This document shows, piece by piece, positions 1 to 9,386 of a DNA stretch of 64,000 nucleotides. Location of the stretch: the NCBI RefSeq assembly GCF_039537585.1, contig NZ_BAABAU010000003.1, forward strand, positions 186,001-250,000. Reading direction: 5' to 3'. The notes under the pieces were generated by a model that made no database searches, was not told where the DNA came from, and worked only from the letters and a program-made list of their open reading frames with translations. The DNA comes from Frondihabitans peucedani. Lineage in GTDB: Bacteria; Actinomycetota; Actinomycetes; Actinomycetales; Microbacteriaceae. Positions within the stretch are counted from its first letter, which is position 1, and every line of letters begins with the position of its first letter. The position numbers and the translations under genes were made by a program.

Positions 1-1136
<1,136 letters not shown>

Positions 1137-1241
1137 GGTTCCAGTCTATTCGGGGGTTCGGAGGAGGAGGTGCGCCCTCGGCGAGCGGCCGAGCCGGTGC
1201 GGGCACGGCGTGCGACGGCGTCGCGCCGCGCCGCGACCGCG

Positions 1242-1745
1242 CTACCAGTCGATCGTGCGCGTGGCGCCGACGAGGCACTTGCCGGTGCCGAGCACCGGGG
1301 CGGAGGTGCTCGAGAACCCGGCCGAGCCGACCTGCCCGACGAGGCAGTCCTGCTTCTTCCAGAGCACCGAGAACTCGATCGAGTCGACGTTCCGGTCGAG
1401 CGTCGTCTCGTCGGGCGTCAGCTCCATCGCCTTCTTGTCGAAGCCCGCTGCGACCAGGGCGTCGACGACGTCGCGGCCGTGCGGCTGCGGGTCGCTCGCG
1501 AGACGCTTCTTGACCACGGCGGTGAACTCGGCGAGGGCGTCGGACGTCGAGGCGTCGGCGTCGAAGGAGGGGGCGGGAGCCGGAGACGCCGAGGTCGCTG
1601 CCGCGGGCGACGGGGCCACGGGAGACGCCGAGGACGCGACCGGCGACGGCGACGACCCCGTGCATCCTGCGAGCGCCACGGCGGCCGTCACGGCGACGAG
1701 GAGGACCCCCGCCGCGCGACCGGGACGGTGAGCTCGGAACGACAC
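1242..1745 (-). CDS. Small secreted lipoprotein of unknown function
   Basis: This 167-residue protein has an Arg-rich n-region, a hydrophobic stretch and a lipobox LAGC with Cys28, so it should be lipid-anchored outside the membrane. A Ser/Pro/Ala-rich linker (about residues 29-60) follows, then a compact domain of about 100 residues with two cysteines that could form a disulfide. The domain resembles the small DUF6993-type lipoproteins of Microbacteriaceae, but I assign that from memory only. It sits between ssb and ettA on the same strand. No catalytic motif is visible. Confidence 0.75.
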   Translation of the reverse strand: MSFRAHRPGRAAGVLLVAVTAAVALAGCTGSSPSPVASSASPVAPSPAAATSASPAPAPSFDADASTSDALAEFTAVVKKRLASDPQPHGRDVVDALVAAGFDKKAMELTPDETTLDRNVDSIEFSVLWKKQDCLVGQVGSAGFSSTSAPVLGTGKCLVGATRTIDW

Positions 1746-1789
1746 TCGACGAGTCTACGGTCCGCCGCCGCCGCCGCCCGGCAGGCCCG

Positions 1790-2377
1790 TCAGAACGGCG
1801 TCTCCTCCGAGCCGGTGTGCCACCCCGACGGAGCTCCGAGGCCGGGCGACGCCGCGCCGAACGACGCCCCGCCGACGCCGGCCCCGACCAGCTCCCGCCG
1901 GGGCTCGGGCTCGGTGCCGCCGGTCGCCTGCCCCGGGACCGGGCCGTCGGGAGCGGACGGCGGCGGCGACTGCTGGCCCGGGGTGGCCGGCCCGGGATCC
2001 TGCGCGCCCTGATCGACCCGAGGGCTGACCCGGGTGAACGAGGTCGTGCCGAACAGGAGGTCGGGGCCGAGGGAGTCGGCGTCGACCTCGACGTTGGTGC
2101 CGGAGCGGTCGCCGCTCTCCCAGGCGCGGACGCGGAGCCTGCCGGCCACGACGACGCGGTCGCCCTTGGAGAGCGAGGCCGCCGCATTGTCGGCCAGCTG
2201 CCGGAACGCGGTGACGGTGTACCAGTTGGTCTCGCCGTCGACCCACTCGTTCTTCGCGCGGTCGTACCGCCTCTGTGAGGAGGCGAGCCGGAAGCTCAGG
2301 ATCGAGAGGCCCGAGGGCGTGTGCATGCTCTTGGGAGGCGTCGCGACGACTCCGACGAGGGTGATGTTGTCTGTCAT
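1790..2377 (-). CDS. ssb: Single-stranded DNA-binding protein
   Basis: The 195-residue product has an N-terminal OB fold (residues about 1-105), including the typical LASSQRRYD and NWYTVTAFRQLA segments, then a Gly/Pro-rich disordered tail. It coats single-stranded DNA during replication and repair. The tail ends in EETPF rather than the classic DDDIPF, so the acidic tip that recruits partner enzymes is shortened. I chose the ATG at 2375-2377; a longer upstream reading adds an Arg/Ser-rich stretch of non-coding character. Because the tip is weak, this may be the second, non-essential actinobacterial SSB (SsbB type) rather than the rpsF-linked one; no rpsF or rplI neighbour is present. Confidence 0.88.
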   Translation of the reverse strand: MTDNITLVGVVATPPKSMHTPSGLSILSFRLASSQRRYDRAKNEWVDGETNWYTVTAFRQLADNAAASLSKGDRVVVAGRLRVRAWESGDRSGTNVEVDADSLGPDLLFGTTSFTRVSPRVDQGAQDPGPATPGQQSPPPSAPDGPVPGQATGGTEPEPRRELVGAGVGGASFGAASPGLGAPSGWHTGSEETPF

Positions 2378-2468
2378 GCCGCGAGTGTGTCGCGACCGAC
2401 AGCGCCCCGAGAGCGCCTCTCGACGACCTGTGGAGGACGAGCGGCGGGGCCGACCTGGGGAGGAGCGG

Positions 2469-2681
2469 TCAGTGCTCGATGAAGTCGGGTCGGTCGACAC
2501 CGGGCCCGAGCGCGGCGTGGAGGGCGCTCTTGGCGACGTCGAGGGTCGGGAAGTCGCCCCGGTACTCCGTCGCCGCGCCGACCCGGATCGAGAATCCGTC
2601 GCCGGTGCGGAGGATCGACCCCACGGTTCCGGACGGGCCGCTGGCGACCCAGGTCTTGGTGATGGTTGCGTCGTTGCTCAT
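2469..2681 (-). CDS. Small conserved-looking hypothetical protein, 70 residues
   Basis: A 70-codon ORF starts at an ATG preceded by a good Shine-Dalgarno sequence (AGAGGAGC on the minus strand). The composition is balanced and soluble, with no transmembrane segment, no cysteine and an acidic C-terminus. It lies directly downstream of msrA, with 46 bases between them, so the two may be co-transcribed. I do not recognise the family; the spacing, ribosome-binding site and codon use support it as real. Confidence 0.6.
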   Translation of the reverse strand: MSNDATITKTWVASGPSGTVGSILRTGDGFSIRVGAATEYRGDFPTLDVAKSALHAALGPGVDRPDFIEH

Positions 2682-2727
2682 CGTCGAGCTCCTCTGTCGG
2701 TGGGTGGACCCGGTGGTCGACCGGGGG

Positions 2728-3255
2728 TCAGGAGGCGAGCACGTACTTTCCGTACGACTTGCGGATCTTGTTGACCTTGGGCAGCGCCACGGCCAGGCAG
2801 TAGCCCTGACCGGGGTTCTTGGCGAAGAAGTCCTGGTGGTACTCCTCGGCGTCGAACCACTCGCCCAGCGGCTCGATGGTCGTGACGATCGAGCCGTCCC
2901 AGTAGTCGGAGGCACGGTCGCGAGCAGCCTCGAACTCGGCCTCCTGCGCCTCGTCGACGAAGAACATGGCCGAGCGGTACTGCGTGCCGACGTCGGCGCC
3001 CTGCCGGTTCAGCTGGCGGGGGTCGTGGAGGGTGAAGAAGACGTCGAGGATGACGTGGGCCGGGATGACCGCAGGATCGAAGGTCACCTGCACGGCCTCC
3101 GCGTGCCCGGTCGTGCCGGTGCAGACCGCTTCGTAGCTCGGGTTCGAGACGGCGCCGCCGGTGTAGCCGGACACGACCTCGGAGACTCCCTGGAGGGTGC
3201 GGTAGACCGCGTCGAGGCACCAGAAGCATCCGCCCGCGAGCGTGAAAGTCGTCAT
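2728..3255 (-). CDS. msrA: Peptide-methionine (S)-S-oxide reductase MsrA
   Basis: This 175-residue protein carries the MsrA active site GGCFWC at residues 8-13, with Cys10 as catalytic residue and Cys13 nearby. Family segments SGYTGG, TGHAEAVQVTFDP and the C-terminal YCLAV follow. It reduces methionine-S-sulfoxide in oxidised proteins using thioredoxin. The start ATG is 7 bases downstream of a TACAGT -10 element with no Shine-Dalgarno sequence, so the message is probably leaderless. It is divergent from the aldo/keto reductase at 3311. Confidence 0.95.
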   Translation of the reverse strand: MTTFTLAGGCFWCLDAVYRTLQGVSEVVSGYTGGAVSNPSYEAVCTGTTGHAEAVQVTFDPAVIPAHVILDVFFTLHDPRQLNRQGADVGTQYRSAMFFVDEAQEAEFEAARDRASDYWDGSIVTTIEPLGEWFDAEEYHQDFFAKNPGQGYCLAVALPKVNKIRKSYGKYVLAS

Positions 3256-3262
3256 GACGGCA

Positions 3263-3268
3263 ACTGTA
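3263..3268 (-). promoter_or_regulatory. -10 element for msrA, probably leaderless
   Basis: TACAGT on the minus strand ends 7 bases before the msrA ATG, which puts the expected transcription start on or next to the start codon. No clear -35 is present. Confidence 0.5.
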
Positions 3269-3298
3269 CGCTCGGTGATCCTGCGTGAACGCTCACGC

Positions 3299-3304
3299 TA
3301 CGCT
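3299..3304 (+). promoter_or_regulatory. -10 element for the aldo/keto reductase, probably leaderless
   Basis: TACGCT ends 6 bases before the ATG at 3311, and no Shine-Dalgarno sequence intervenes. Confidence 0.45.
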
Positions 3305-3310
3305 GAATGC

Positions 3311-4330
3311 ATGACCTCGCCCTTCACGCCGTACGTCGCGGACGCCGCGCGCTACGAGAAGCTGCCCTACGACCGGATCGGCCGCTCGGGCCTCCGCCTG
3401 CCGCGCATCTCGCTCGGTCTCTGGAACAACTTCGGGTCCGACCGCTCGCTCGAGACGCAGCGCGACATCCTGCTCCGCGCCTTCGACCGCGGCGTCACCC
3501 ACTTCGACCTGGCGAACAACTACGGCCCGCCCTACGGCTCGGCCGAAGAGCAGTTCGGGCGCGTGTTCCACGCGAACCTCCGGCCCTACCGCGACGAGCT
3601 CCTCATCTCGTCGAAGGCCGGCTACGACATGTGGCCCGGCCCCTACGGCGACGGCGGCTCGCGGAAGTACCTCCTGTCGTCGCTCGACGCCTCGCTCGGC
3701 CGCCTCGGGCTCGACTACGTCGACATCTTCTACTCCCACCGTCCCGACCCCGAGACCCCGATCGAAGAGACCATGGGGGCTCTCGCGACGGCCGTCCGCC
3801 AGGGCAAGGCGCTCTACGCCGGCATCTCGAACTACGGTCCGGCCGAGACCGAGGCCGCCATCGAGGCGCTGAAGGCGGAGGGCGTCCCGCTCCTCATCCA
3901 CCAGCCCCGCTACAACATGTTCGACCGGAAGCCCGAGCAGGGCCTCTTCGACACCCTGACGGCCAACGGCGTGGGCTCGATCGTGTTCTCCCCGCTCGCG
4001 GGCGGGCTCCTCACGGGCCGCTACCTCGACGGCACGGCGCCCGCCGGATCGCGCGCCGCCGAGGGCCGCTGGTTCACCGAGGAGGTGCTCTCCGACACCT
4101 ACCTGTCGCGGGCGCACGCCCTGAACGACATCGCCTCCGCCCGGGGGCAGTCGCTCGCGCAGCTCGCCTTGCTCTGGGTGCTCCGCCAGGAGGCCGTGAC
4201 CTCGGCGCTGATCGGCGCCTCGAGCGTCGCCCAGCTCGACGACAACCTCGACGCTCTCGACGGCGCTCCGCTCGGCGACGACGAGATCGCCGCGATCGAG
4301 CCGCACGCGGTCGACGGCACCATCCGCTAG
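3311..4330 (+). CDS. Aldo/keto reductase, YghZ/Gpr type
   Basis: The 339-residue product is a (beta/alpha)8 NADPH-dependent oxidoreductase. It shows the family's FDLANNYGPPYGSAEEQ region (catalytic Asp/Tyr), SSKAGYDMWPGPYG, YSHRPDPETP and the C-terminal cofactor-binding SALIGASS. The YGPPYGSAEE form is that of the YghZ subfamily, which reduces L-glyceraldehyde 3-phosphate and methylglyoxal-like aldehydes. The start is placed at 3311 because the leader and -10 element lie directly upstream. A detoxification role fits the divergent neighbour msrA, but that is inference. Confidence 0.9.
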   Translation: MTSPFTPYVADAARYEKLPYDRIGRSGLRLPRISLGLWNNFGSDRSLETQRDILLRAFDRGVTHFDLANNYGPPYGSAEEQFGRVFHANLRPYRDELLISSKAGYDMWPGPYGDGGSRKYLLSSLDASLGRLGLDYVDIFYSHRPDPETPIEETMGALATAVRQGKALYAGISNYGPAETEAAIEALKAEGVPLLIHQPRYNMFDRKPEQGLFDTLTANGVGSIVFSPLAGGLLTGRYLDGTAPAGSRAAEGRWFTEEVLSDTYLSRAHALNDIASARGQSLAQLALLWVLRQEAVTSALIGASSVAQLDDNLDALDGAPLGDDEIAAIEPHAVDGTIR

Positions 4331-4373
4331 TCCTGCGCCGCAGCGTCGCTCAGCCATGGGCGGCATCGCTCGC

Positions 4374-4433
4374 GACACGCAGAACGGCCCGAGACACCCC
4401 GCACGACGGGTGTCTCGGGCCGTTCTGCGTGTC
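4374..4433. terminator. Strong bidirectional hairpin between convergent genes
   Basis: Perfect 25-bp arms (4374-4398 and 4409-4433) enclose a 10-base loop. It lies between the ends of the aldo/keto reductase and the decarboxylase, and its right arm reaches the decarboxylase stop codon. There is no T-run, as is usual for actinobacterial terminators. Confidence 0.85.
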
Positions 4434-6114
4434 AGCTCGCCTTCCCGCCGGCGATCGCCCCGAGCTTCGCCAGGAGCGGCGGCGCATCATCCGGGTGCAG
4501 GTGCGCCTCGATCAGCACCGCGCGGTCGGTCGCCCGGGCCGCCGCCTCGAGCGCTTCCTGCAGCTCGGCGGGCGTGCTCACCTCGGCGGTCAGCACCGGC
4601 ACGTCGGGCGCCAGAGCGCCGGGCAGGGCGGCCCAGTTCCAGCGCGTGATGTCCTGGTAGACGGCCCTCGGGCTCTGGATGACCCGCTCGATCGTGTAGC
4701 CGTCGTTGTTGATCAGCACGATGATCGGCGTGAGCCCCCGGTGCAGGATCGTGCTGAGCTCCTGCGCCGTCAGCTGGGCGGCACCGTCGCCGATGAACAG
4801 GATGCTCCGGCGGTCGGAGGCGAGCGACGTGCCGAGGGTGGCGGGCAGCGTGTAGCCGATCGACGACCAGATCGGCGACGCGAGCAGGTCGGTCCCGGCA
4901 GGCATCTGGAGCTCGAGCGCGCCGTACATCGCCGTCCCGGCGTCTGCGATCGCGATCGACCGGGTGGGCAGCCACTCCTGGACGATGGCCCAGAGGTCGT
5001 GCTGCGTCAGCGGCTCCGGTCCGGTCGATGCCGCGGAGACGCGGTACGGCCAGCGCGCCTCGATGGGGGCGGAGACGGGGCGGGGCGATCCTGCGACGAT
5101 CTCCTCGAGCACGGTGAGGCTGTCCTCGAGCCGGACGTCGTGGAACGTCACCGCTCCCACGCGCGCCGACGTGATGCCGAGCTCGACGCTCGCCTCGAGG
5201 TCGAAGCCCATGCTGTAGAAGCCGGTCAGCACGTCGCTCAGGACCGTCCCGGCCAGGATCACGACCGGAGCCTCGTCGACCGCGGTCCGGGTCGCGGGCG
5301 AGGGCGTCATCTGCCCCATGTAGACGCCGATGCTCGCCGGGTGCGTCTCGGGCAGCATCGACTTCGCGCTCGCCTGCGTCGCGACGCGGACCCCGTCGTG
5401 GCCCGCGATCGCCTCGAGGAGGTGCTCGGCCCTCCGACGGTGGATCCGTGGGCCGGCCAGGATCGTGACGGCGTCGAGCCCCGCGAGCGCCTCCCCCAGC
5501 GCGGTCCGCAGGTCGTCGACCGCGACCGGGTCGGACGGCGTCGCCCTGAGCGGCCTCCGCAGCGGCGCCGACGACACCGGGGCGGCCGCGATGTCCATCG
5601 GGATCCCGAGGTAGACGGGCTTCGACTCGTCGAGCGCCGCCCGGAGGACGCGGTCGATCTCGCGCGAGGCGTCGGCCGGACGCAGGATCGCCCCCGCCAC
5701 CGTCACCTCCCTGTAGGCGCGGAAGAAGTGGTCGTAGTCGCCGTCGACCAGGGTGTGGTGCGACAGGGCGCCGGAGTTCCTCGCGGCGGTGGTCGGCATC
5801 CCGGTGATCTGCACGACCGGGACGTCCTCGGCGAAGCTCCCGGCGATCCCGTTGATCGCCGACAGCTCGCCCACGCCGTAGGTGGTGACGAGGGCTGCCA
5901 CGCCCCGCGTCGTGCGCGCGTACGCGTCGGCGGCGTACGCGGCGTTCAGCTCGTTCGTGTTGCCGACCCAGTCGATCCCGTCGACTGTCAGCATCTCGTC
6001 GAGCAGCGTCAGGTTGAAGTCTCCCGGCAGTCCGAACACGTGCGGACCCCCGAGCTCGACGAGGCGGTGCGCGAGGTACTGACCGACGGAGACGACATCC
6101 GCAAACTCATTCAT
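4432..6114 (-). CDS. Thiamine-diphosphate-dependent 2-keto-acid (indolepyruvate/phenylpyruvate) decarboxylase
   Basis: This 560-residue enzyme has the pyruvate decarboxylase layout. The N-terminal pyrimidine-binding domain contains HVFGLPGDFNLTLLDEM and the AADAYAR segment, the central domain follows, and the C-terminal domain carries the diphosphate motif from GDGAAQ to LINNDGYTIE. It should decarboxylate an aromatic or branched 2-keto acid to the aldehyde, as in Ehrlich-type or indole-acetaldehyde formation; the exact substrate cannot be read. The start at 6112-6114 gives MNEFADVVSVGQYL; a longer reading to 6165 would run into the operator. It is divergent from an Lrp/AsnC regulator, which suggests control by an amino acid. 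Confidence 0.88.
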   Translation of the reverse strand: MNEFADVVSVGQYLAHRLVELGGPHVFGLPGDFNLTLLDEMLTVDGIDWVGNTNELNAAYAADAYARTTRGVAALVTTYGVGELSAINGIAGSFAEDVPVVQITGMPTTAARNSGALSHHTLVDGDYDHFFRAYREVTVAGAILRPADASREIDRVLRAALDESKPVYLGIPMDIAAAPVSSAPLRRPLRATPSDPVAVDDLRTALGEALAGLDAVTILAGPRIHRRRAEHLLEAIAGHDGVRVATQASAKSMLPETHPASIGVYMGQMTPSPATRTAVDEAPVVILAGTVLSDVLTGFYSMGFDLEASVELGITSARVGAVTFHDVRLEDSLTVLEEIVAGSPRPVSAPIEARWPYRVSAASTGPEPLTQHDLWAIVQEWLPTRSIAIADAGTAMYGALELQMPAGTDLLASPIWSSIGYTLPATLGTSLASDRRSILFIGDGAAQLTAQELSTILHRGLTPIIVLINNDGYTIERVIQSPRAVYQDITRWNWAALPGALAPDVPVLTAEVSTPAELQEALEAAARATDRAVLIEAHLHPDDAPPLLAKLGAIAGGKAS

Positions 6115-6164
6115 GGGCCAAGCTGAGCAGACATCCGCATTCTGATCAATCTGACAGCGTGACA

Positions 6165-6181
6165 CTGATCGATATGATCAG
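6165..6181. promoter_or_regulatory. Palindromic operator candidate in the decarboxylase/AsnC intergenic region
   Basis: CTGATC-GATAT-GATCAG is a perfect inverted repeat with 6-bp arms, and a further TGATCA lies at 6143-6148. The short AT-rich divergent gap next to an Lrp/AsnC gene is where such a regulator would bind. Confidence 0.5.
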
Positions 6182-6195
6182 AAACCGCCCGCAGG

Positions 6196-6669
6196 ATGCA
6201 CGGAGAACGGTGGAAACGCATGCTCGATCCCACAGACCGACGGCTCCTCGCCGCGCTCGACCGAGGTCCGCGTGCGGCGATCGCCGCCCTCGCCGACCAG
6301 CTCGGCCTCGCGCGCGGCACAGTGCAGCACCGGCTGGAGCGCTTCGCCGCCGGCCGTGACCTCCGCCCGCACTCCACCCGGGTGAGGCCGGCCGCGCTGG
6401 GGCTCCCGCTGCGCGCGGTGGTGACTGCGACGATCCTGCAGTCGGAGCGCCTCCGGACGATGGCGGGCCTCGCGGCGATCCCGCAGGTCGTCGAGTGCCT
6501 GGCCGTCACCGGGTCGGACGACCTGCTGCTCCAGGTGGTGGCCCGCGACACCGACCACCTGCGCGAGGTGGGCCTCGCGATCCTCGCCGTTCCGGGGATC
6601 GAGCGGACGTCGACGTCGGTCGTGCTCGAGGAGCCGCTGGCCTACAGGATCGCGCAGCTCCTCGACTGA
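6196..6669 (+). CDS. Lrp/AsnC-family transcriptional regulator
   Basis: The 157-residue protein has an N-terminal winged HTH (LDPTDRRLLAALD, then LADQLGLARGTVQHRLERF). It is followed by the RAM ligand-binding domain, seen in PQVVECLAVTGSDDLLLQVV. These proteins bind amino acids or related metabolites and control nearby metabolic genes. An alternative ATG at 6220 starts at the usual MLDPTDRR position and is equally possible. It is divergent from the keto-acid decarboxylase, which is its most likely target. Confidence 0.88.
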   Translation: MHGERWKRMLDPTDRRLLAALDRGPRAAIAALADQLGLARGTVQHRLERFAAGRDLRPHSTRVRPAALGLPLRAVVTATILQSERLRTMAGLAAIPQVVECLAVTGSDDLLLQVVARDTDHLREVGLAILAVPGIERTSTSVVLEEPLAYRIAQLLD

Positions 6670-6735
6670 ATGTCGGTGGTCGCACCTATGTTCGAACCGT
6701 TCCCAGAGATCGGCCGGAGACGAACAGGAGAGATC

Positions 6736-7038
6736 GTGCCCACGATGACGCCCACCCCCACCCGTGTCCTCACCCCCGCACCCGCTCGTGCCCAGGCCCC
6801 CTCCCAGGCGCCAGCGGTCGACGAGATCCGGGGCGGGCTCCGGCTCGTCCAGCTCCACGACGACCTGGCGCGGGTCACCCTGCCCTCCGGCGAGGTCCTC
6901 GGCTACGTCGAGCGCTTCGACGACCCGCGCGGCGAGCGCTTCCGCGCCAAGCGCTTCCTGCCGAGGCAGCGGCGCTTCGTCGAGATCGGCGAGTTCTGGT
7001 CGAGGGCCGACGCGACCGACTGTTTCCGCTTCGCCTGA
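6736..7038 (+). CDS. Small hypothetical protein with Pro/Thr-rich N-terminus
   Basis: A GTG start at 6736 is preceded by a good AGGAGAG ribosome-binding site, which decides it over the upstream in-frame ATG at 6670. The 100-residue product begins with a Pro/Thr/Ala-rich stretch (about 30 residues) and ends in a compact basic domain with VTLPSGEVLGYVER and two Phe-rich turns. No transmembrane segment is visible. It resembles short 'hypothetical' proteins of Microbacteriaceae; I cannot give a function. Confidence 0.65.
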   Translation: MPTMTPTPTRVLTPAPARAQAPSQAPAVDEIRGGLRLVQLHDDLARVTLPSGEVLGYVERFDDPRGERFRAKRFLPRQRRFVEIGEFWSRADATDCFRFA

Positions 7039-7069
7039 GGCGGAGAGCTCCGCGCGGAGTCATTTCCGG

Positions 7070-7142
7070 TGCCCTCGGCAGGAATCGAACCTGCGACCAA
7101 GAGATTAGAAGGCTCCTGCTCTATCCGCTGAGCTACGAGGGC
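7070..7142 (-). tRNA. tRNA-Arg (anticodon UCU)
   Basis: A complete cloverleaf reads on the minus strand: 7-bp acceptor GCCCTCG pairing with CGAGGGC, D-arm GCTCAGCGGATAGAGC, anticodon loop CTTCTAA giving UCU, and T-loop GGTTCGATTCC. It would decode AGA/AGG. The last pair of the anticodon stem is a C-U mismatch. CCA is not encoded. Confidence 0.93.
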
Positions 7143-7171
7143 GACTCGACCACGATACCGTGCAGCGCCAG

Positions 7172-7197
7172 GGGCCGGTCTCCGAGGAGACCGGCCC
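7172..7197. terminator. GC-rich hairpin, 12-bp stem
   Basis: GGGCCGGTCTCC-GA-GGAGACCGGCCC is a perfect palindrome between tRNA-Arg and the GT39 gene. It lies downstream of the minus-strand glycosyltransferase operon and probably ends it. Confidence 0.6.
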
Positions 7198-7207
7198 GTG
7201 GCGAGAC

Positions 7208-7233
7208 CGGGCGCCCGCTGAGCGAGCGCCCGG
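7208..7233 (-). terminator. Second hairpin downstream of the GT39 gene
   Basis: CCGGGCGC and GCGCCCGG flank a 10-base loop, 27 bases after the GT39 stop codon at 7260. Together with the neighbouring hairpin it makes a tandem terminator. Confidence 0.6.
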
Positions 7234-7259
7234 CCTGACGCCGCTGCCGGCCAGCGGCC

Positions 7260-9386
7260 CTACTGGCTGACGGTGCTGGTCAGGTCGTACACGGTCACTC
7301 CCCCGACCGTCTGCGAGGCGAAGTTCGCGGTCACCCAGGCGGAGATCGCCGACGACGCGTCGCTCCCTCCATTCGAGCGGCCCACGGAGCCGCCGATGAA
7401 GTAGTGGATCTCGCCCTTCGCGACGTACGCCTTGAACTGGGCGAGCGTCGGCGAGGGGTCGCTGCCGTTAAATCCGCCGACCGGCATGACCGACTCCTCC
7501 GTGGCGAGCTGATAGGTCGCCGCCGTGTCGGAGCCGATCGCCGCCGCGACCCAGGTGTAGTCGCTCGAATCCGCCAGCAGGAGCTTCTTCAGCGACGAGC
7601 TCACGGTCGACGTGCGGCCGAAGAGGCCGCCGCCGCCCATCCGGCCGCCGGCTGCGGTGCCGCCGCCGGTCGCAGTTCCGCCGGTCGCGGTGCCGCCGCC
7701 GGTTGCCGTCCCGCCGGGCGCCGTGCCCCCGAACCCGCCGGGCGGCGTTCCGGTGCCCGTTCCCGTCCCGGTCCCCGTGCCCGCTCCGGCGCCGGGCCGC
7801 CCGGCGAAGCCGCCGCCCCCGAAACCGCCGCGGCCTCCGCCGCCCCCGAAGCCGCCCATGCCACCAGACACCGTCGGCCCCGCCGACGGGATCGACCCGG
7901 TGTGCGCCGTCGTCGCCGTCTCGATCGAGTAGGCGAGGGGTCCGAGGAGTCCGCCGACGAGCATCAGCGACACGGTGGCCGCAGCGAGAGCGCGGGCCCG
8001 CCGGCGGATGAGCGGCAGGACGAGCAGGAGCCCGGCCCCGAGGACGGACGCGACGACCACGACGACCTTGAGCCACGGCAGCCAGCCGGTGGCCCGCTCG
8101 AGGAGCACCCACGACCAGACGGCGGTCGTCAGCGACGCCGCGGCGAGGACGATCCTGGGCCACCAGCGGGCGCGGGCCTTCCAGAGAGTCGTCGCACCGA
8201 TGGCGAGGGTCCCGGCGAGCGGCGCGGCGAGCGCGACCGTGTAGTACGGGTGGAAGATGCCGCCGGCGAAGCTGAAGACGAGGCCGGTCACGACCAGCCA
8301 GGTGGCGAAGAGCAGGAGGGTCGCTCGACGCACGTCGATCCGGTGCCGCCTCCCCATCAGCACGAGGGCGCCGACCATGACGATGAGCGCGGCGGGCAGG
8401 AGCCAGGTGATCTGGCCGCCGATGTCGGAGCCGAACAGGCGGGTGAGCCCCGTGGAGCCCCACGATCCTGCGCCGGCCGTCGTCGTTCCGCCGGTCACGC
8501 TCCCGGTCTCGTTGCCGGTGAGGCGCCCGAAGCCGTTGTAGCCGAAGGTGAGCTCCAAGAAGGAGTTGTTCTGCGAGCCGCCGATGTAGGGGCGCGACGA
8601 CGCGGGCCAGAGGGACACGATCGCGACCCACCAGCCGGCCCCGACGACGACCCCGCCGACCGCTGCGAGCAGGTGCCCGAGGCGGGCACGCCACCGGACG
8701 GGTGCCGCGAAGAAGTAGACGGCGGCGAGCTCGGGCAGGATCACGAACGCCTGCAGCTGCTTGGTGAGGAACCCGAAGCCCACCACGACCCCGGCCCAGA
8801 TCACCCAGCGGATCCTGCCGCTCTCGATACCGCGGAGCGTCAGGTAGACGGCCAGCGTCATCAGCAGGAGGAGCATCGCGTCGGGGTTGTTGAAGCGGAA
8901 CATCATCACCGCGACGGGCGTGAGGGCGAGGGCGCCGCCGGCGAGGAGCGCTGCTCCGGCCGAGAAGTGCCGCCGGACGATCACGTAGACGAGGAAGACG
9001 GTGGCGACGCCCATCAGCGCCTCGGGCAGCAGGATGCTCCACGACGACAGCCCGAAGAGGCGGACGGAGAGCTCCATGATCCACAGCGACGCCGGCGGCT
9101 TGTCGACCGTGATCGAGTTCGCCGCGTCGGACGACCCGAAGAAGAAGGCCTCCCAGTTCGTCGACCCGGCCTGCACCGCAGCCGAGTAGAACGAGTTCGC
9201 GTAGCCCGAGATGGCGAGGTTCCAGATATAGAGGACGCCCGAGAGCAGGATGAGGGCCCAGAGGGCAGGGCGCTCCCACCGGGGTGCGGTGGTCGGCCCC
9301 AGAGCGAGGCGGCGGGCCGCTATGCGGAACCGCGACGGGGGCTCGTCCCGGAGGACGGCGGGCTGCGGAAGGGTTGCGGTGCTCAT
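7260..9386 (-). CDS. Membrane glycosyltransferase family 39 (ArnT/YkcB-like)
   Basis: This 708-residue polytopic membrane protein has the GT39/83 architecture. A first extracytoplasmic loop carries TVDKPPASLW (the acidic/DKPP motif of polyprenyl-phosphate-sugar transferases), and many hydrophobic helices run to about residue 500. A Gly/Thr-rich low-complexity loop spans about residues 507-591, followed by a folded C-terminal extracytoplasmic domain. The arrangement matches YkcA/YkcB-type transferases, which pair with a GT2 that loads sugar onto polyprenyl phosphate. It would move that sugar onto a surface acceptor. The start overlaps the stop of the GT2-GtrA gene (ATGA), so translation is coupled. 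Confidence 0.88.
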   Translation of the reverse strand: MSTATLPQPAVLRDEPPSRFRIAARRLALGPTTAPRWERPALWALILLSGVLYIWNLAISGYANSFYSAAVQAGSTNWEAFFFGSSDAANSITVDKPPASLWIMELSVRLFGLSSWSILLPEALMGVATVFLVYVIVRRHFSAGAALLAGGALALTPVAVMMFRFNNPDAMLLLLMTLAVYLTLRGIESGRIRWVIWAGVVVGFGFLTKQLQAFVILPELAAVYFFAAPVRWRARLGHLLAAVGGVVVGAGWWVAIVSLWPASSRPYIGGSQNNSFLELTFGYNGFGRLTGNETGSVTGGTTTAGAGSWGSTGLTRLFGSDIGGQITWLLPAALIVMVGALVLMGRRHRIDVRRATLLLFATWLVVTGLVFSFAGGIFHPYYTVALAAPLAGTLAIGATTLWKARARWWPRIVLAAASLTTAVWSWVLLERATGWLPWLKVVVVVASVLGAGLLLVLPLIRRRARALAAATVSLMLVGGLLGPLAYSIETATTAHTGSIPSAGPTVSGGMGGFGGGGGRGGFGGGGFAGRPGAGAGTGTGTGTGTGTPPGGFGGTAPGGTATGGGTATGGTATGGGTAAGGRMGGGGLFGRTSTVSSSLKKLLLADSSDYTWVAAAIGSDTAATYQLATEESVMPVGGFNGSDPSPTLAQFKAYVAKGEIHYFIGGSVGRSNGGSDASSAISAWVTANFASQTVGGVTVYDLTSTVSQ

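Noticed and set aside
3307-6126. 939-codon plus-strand ORF
   Set aside because: Arg-rich shadow that runs through the AKR gene in another frame and antisense to the decarboxylase; it crosses the terminator at 4374-4433.
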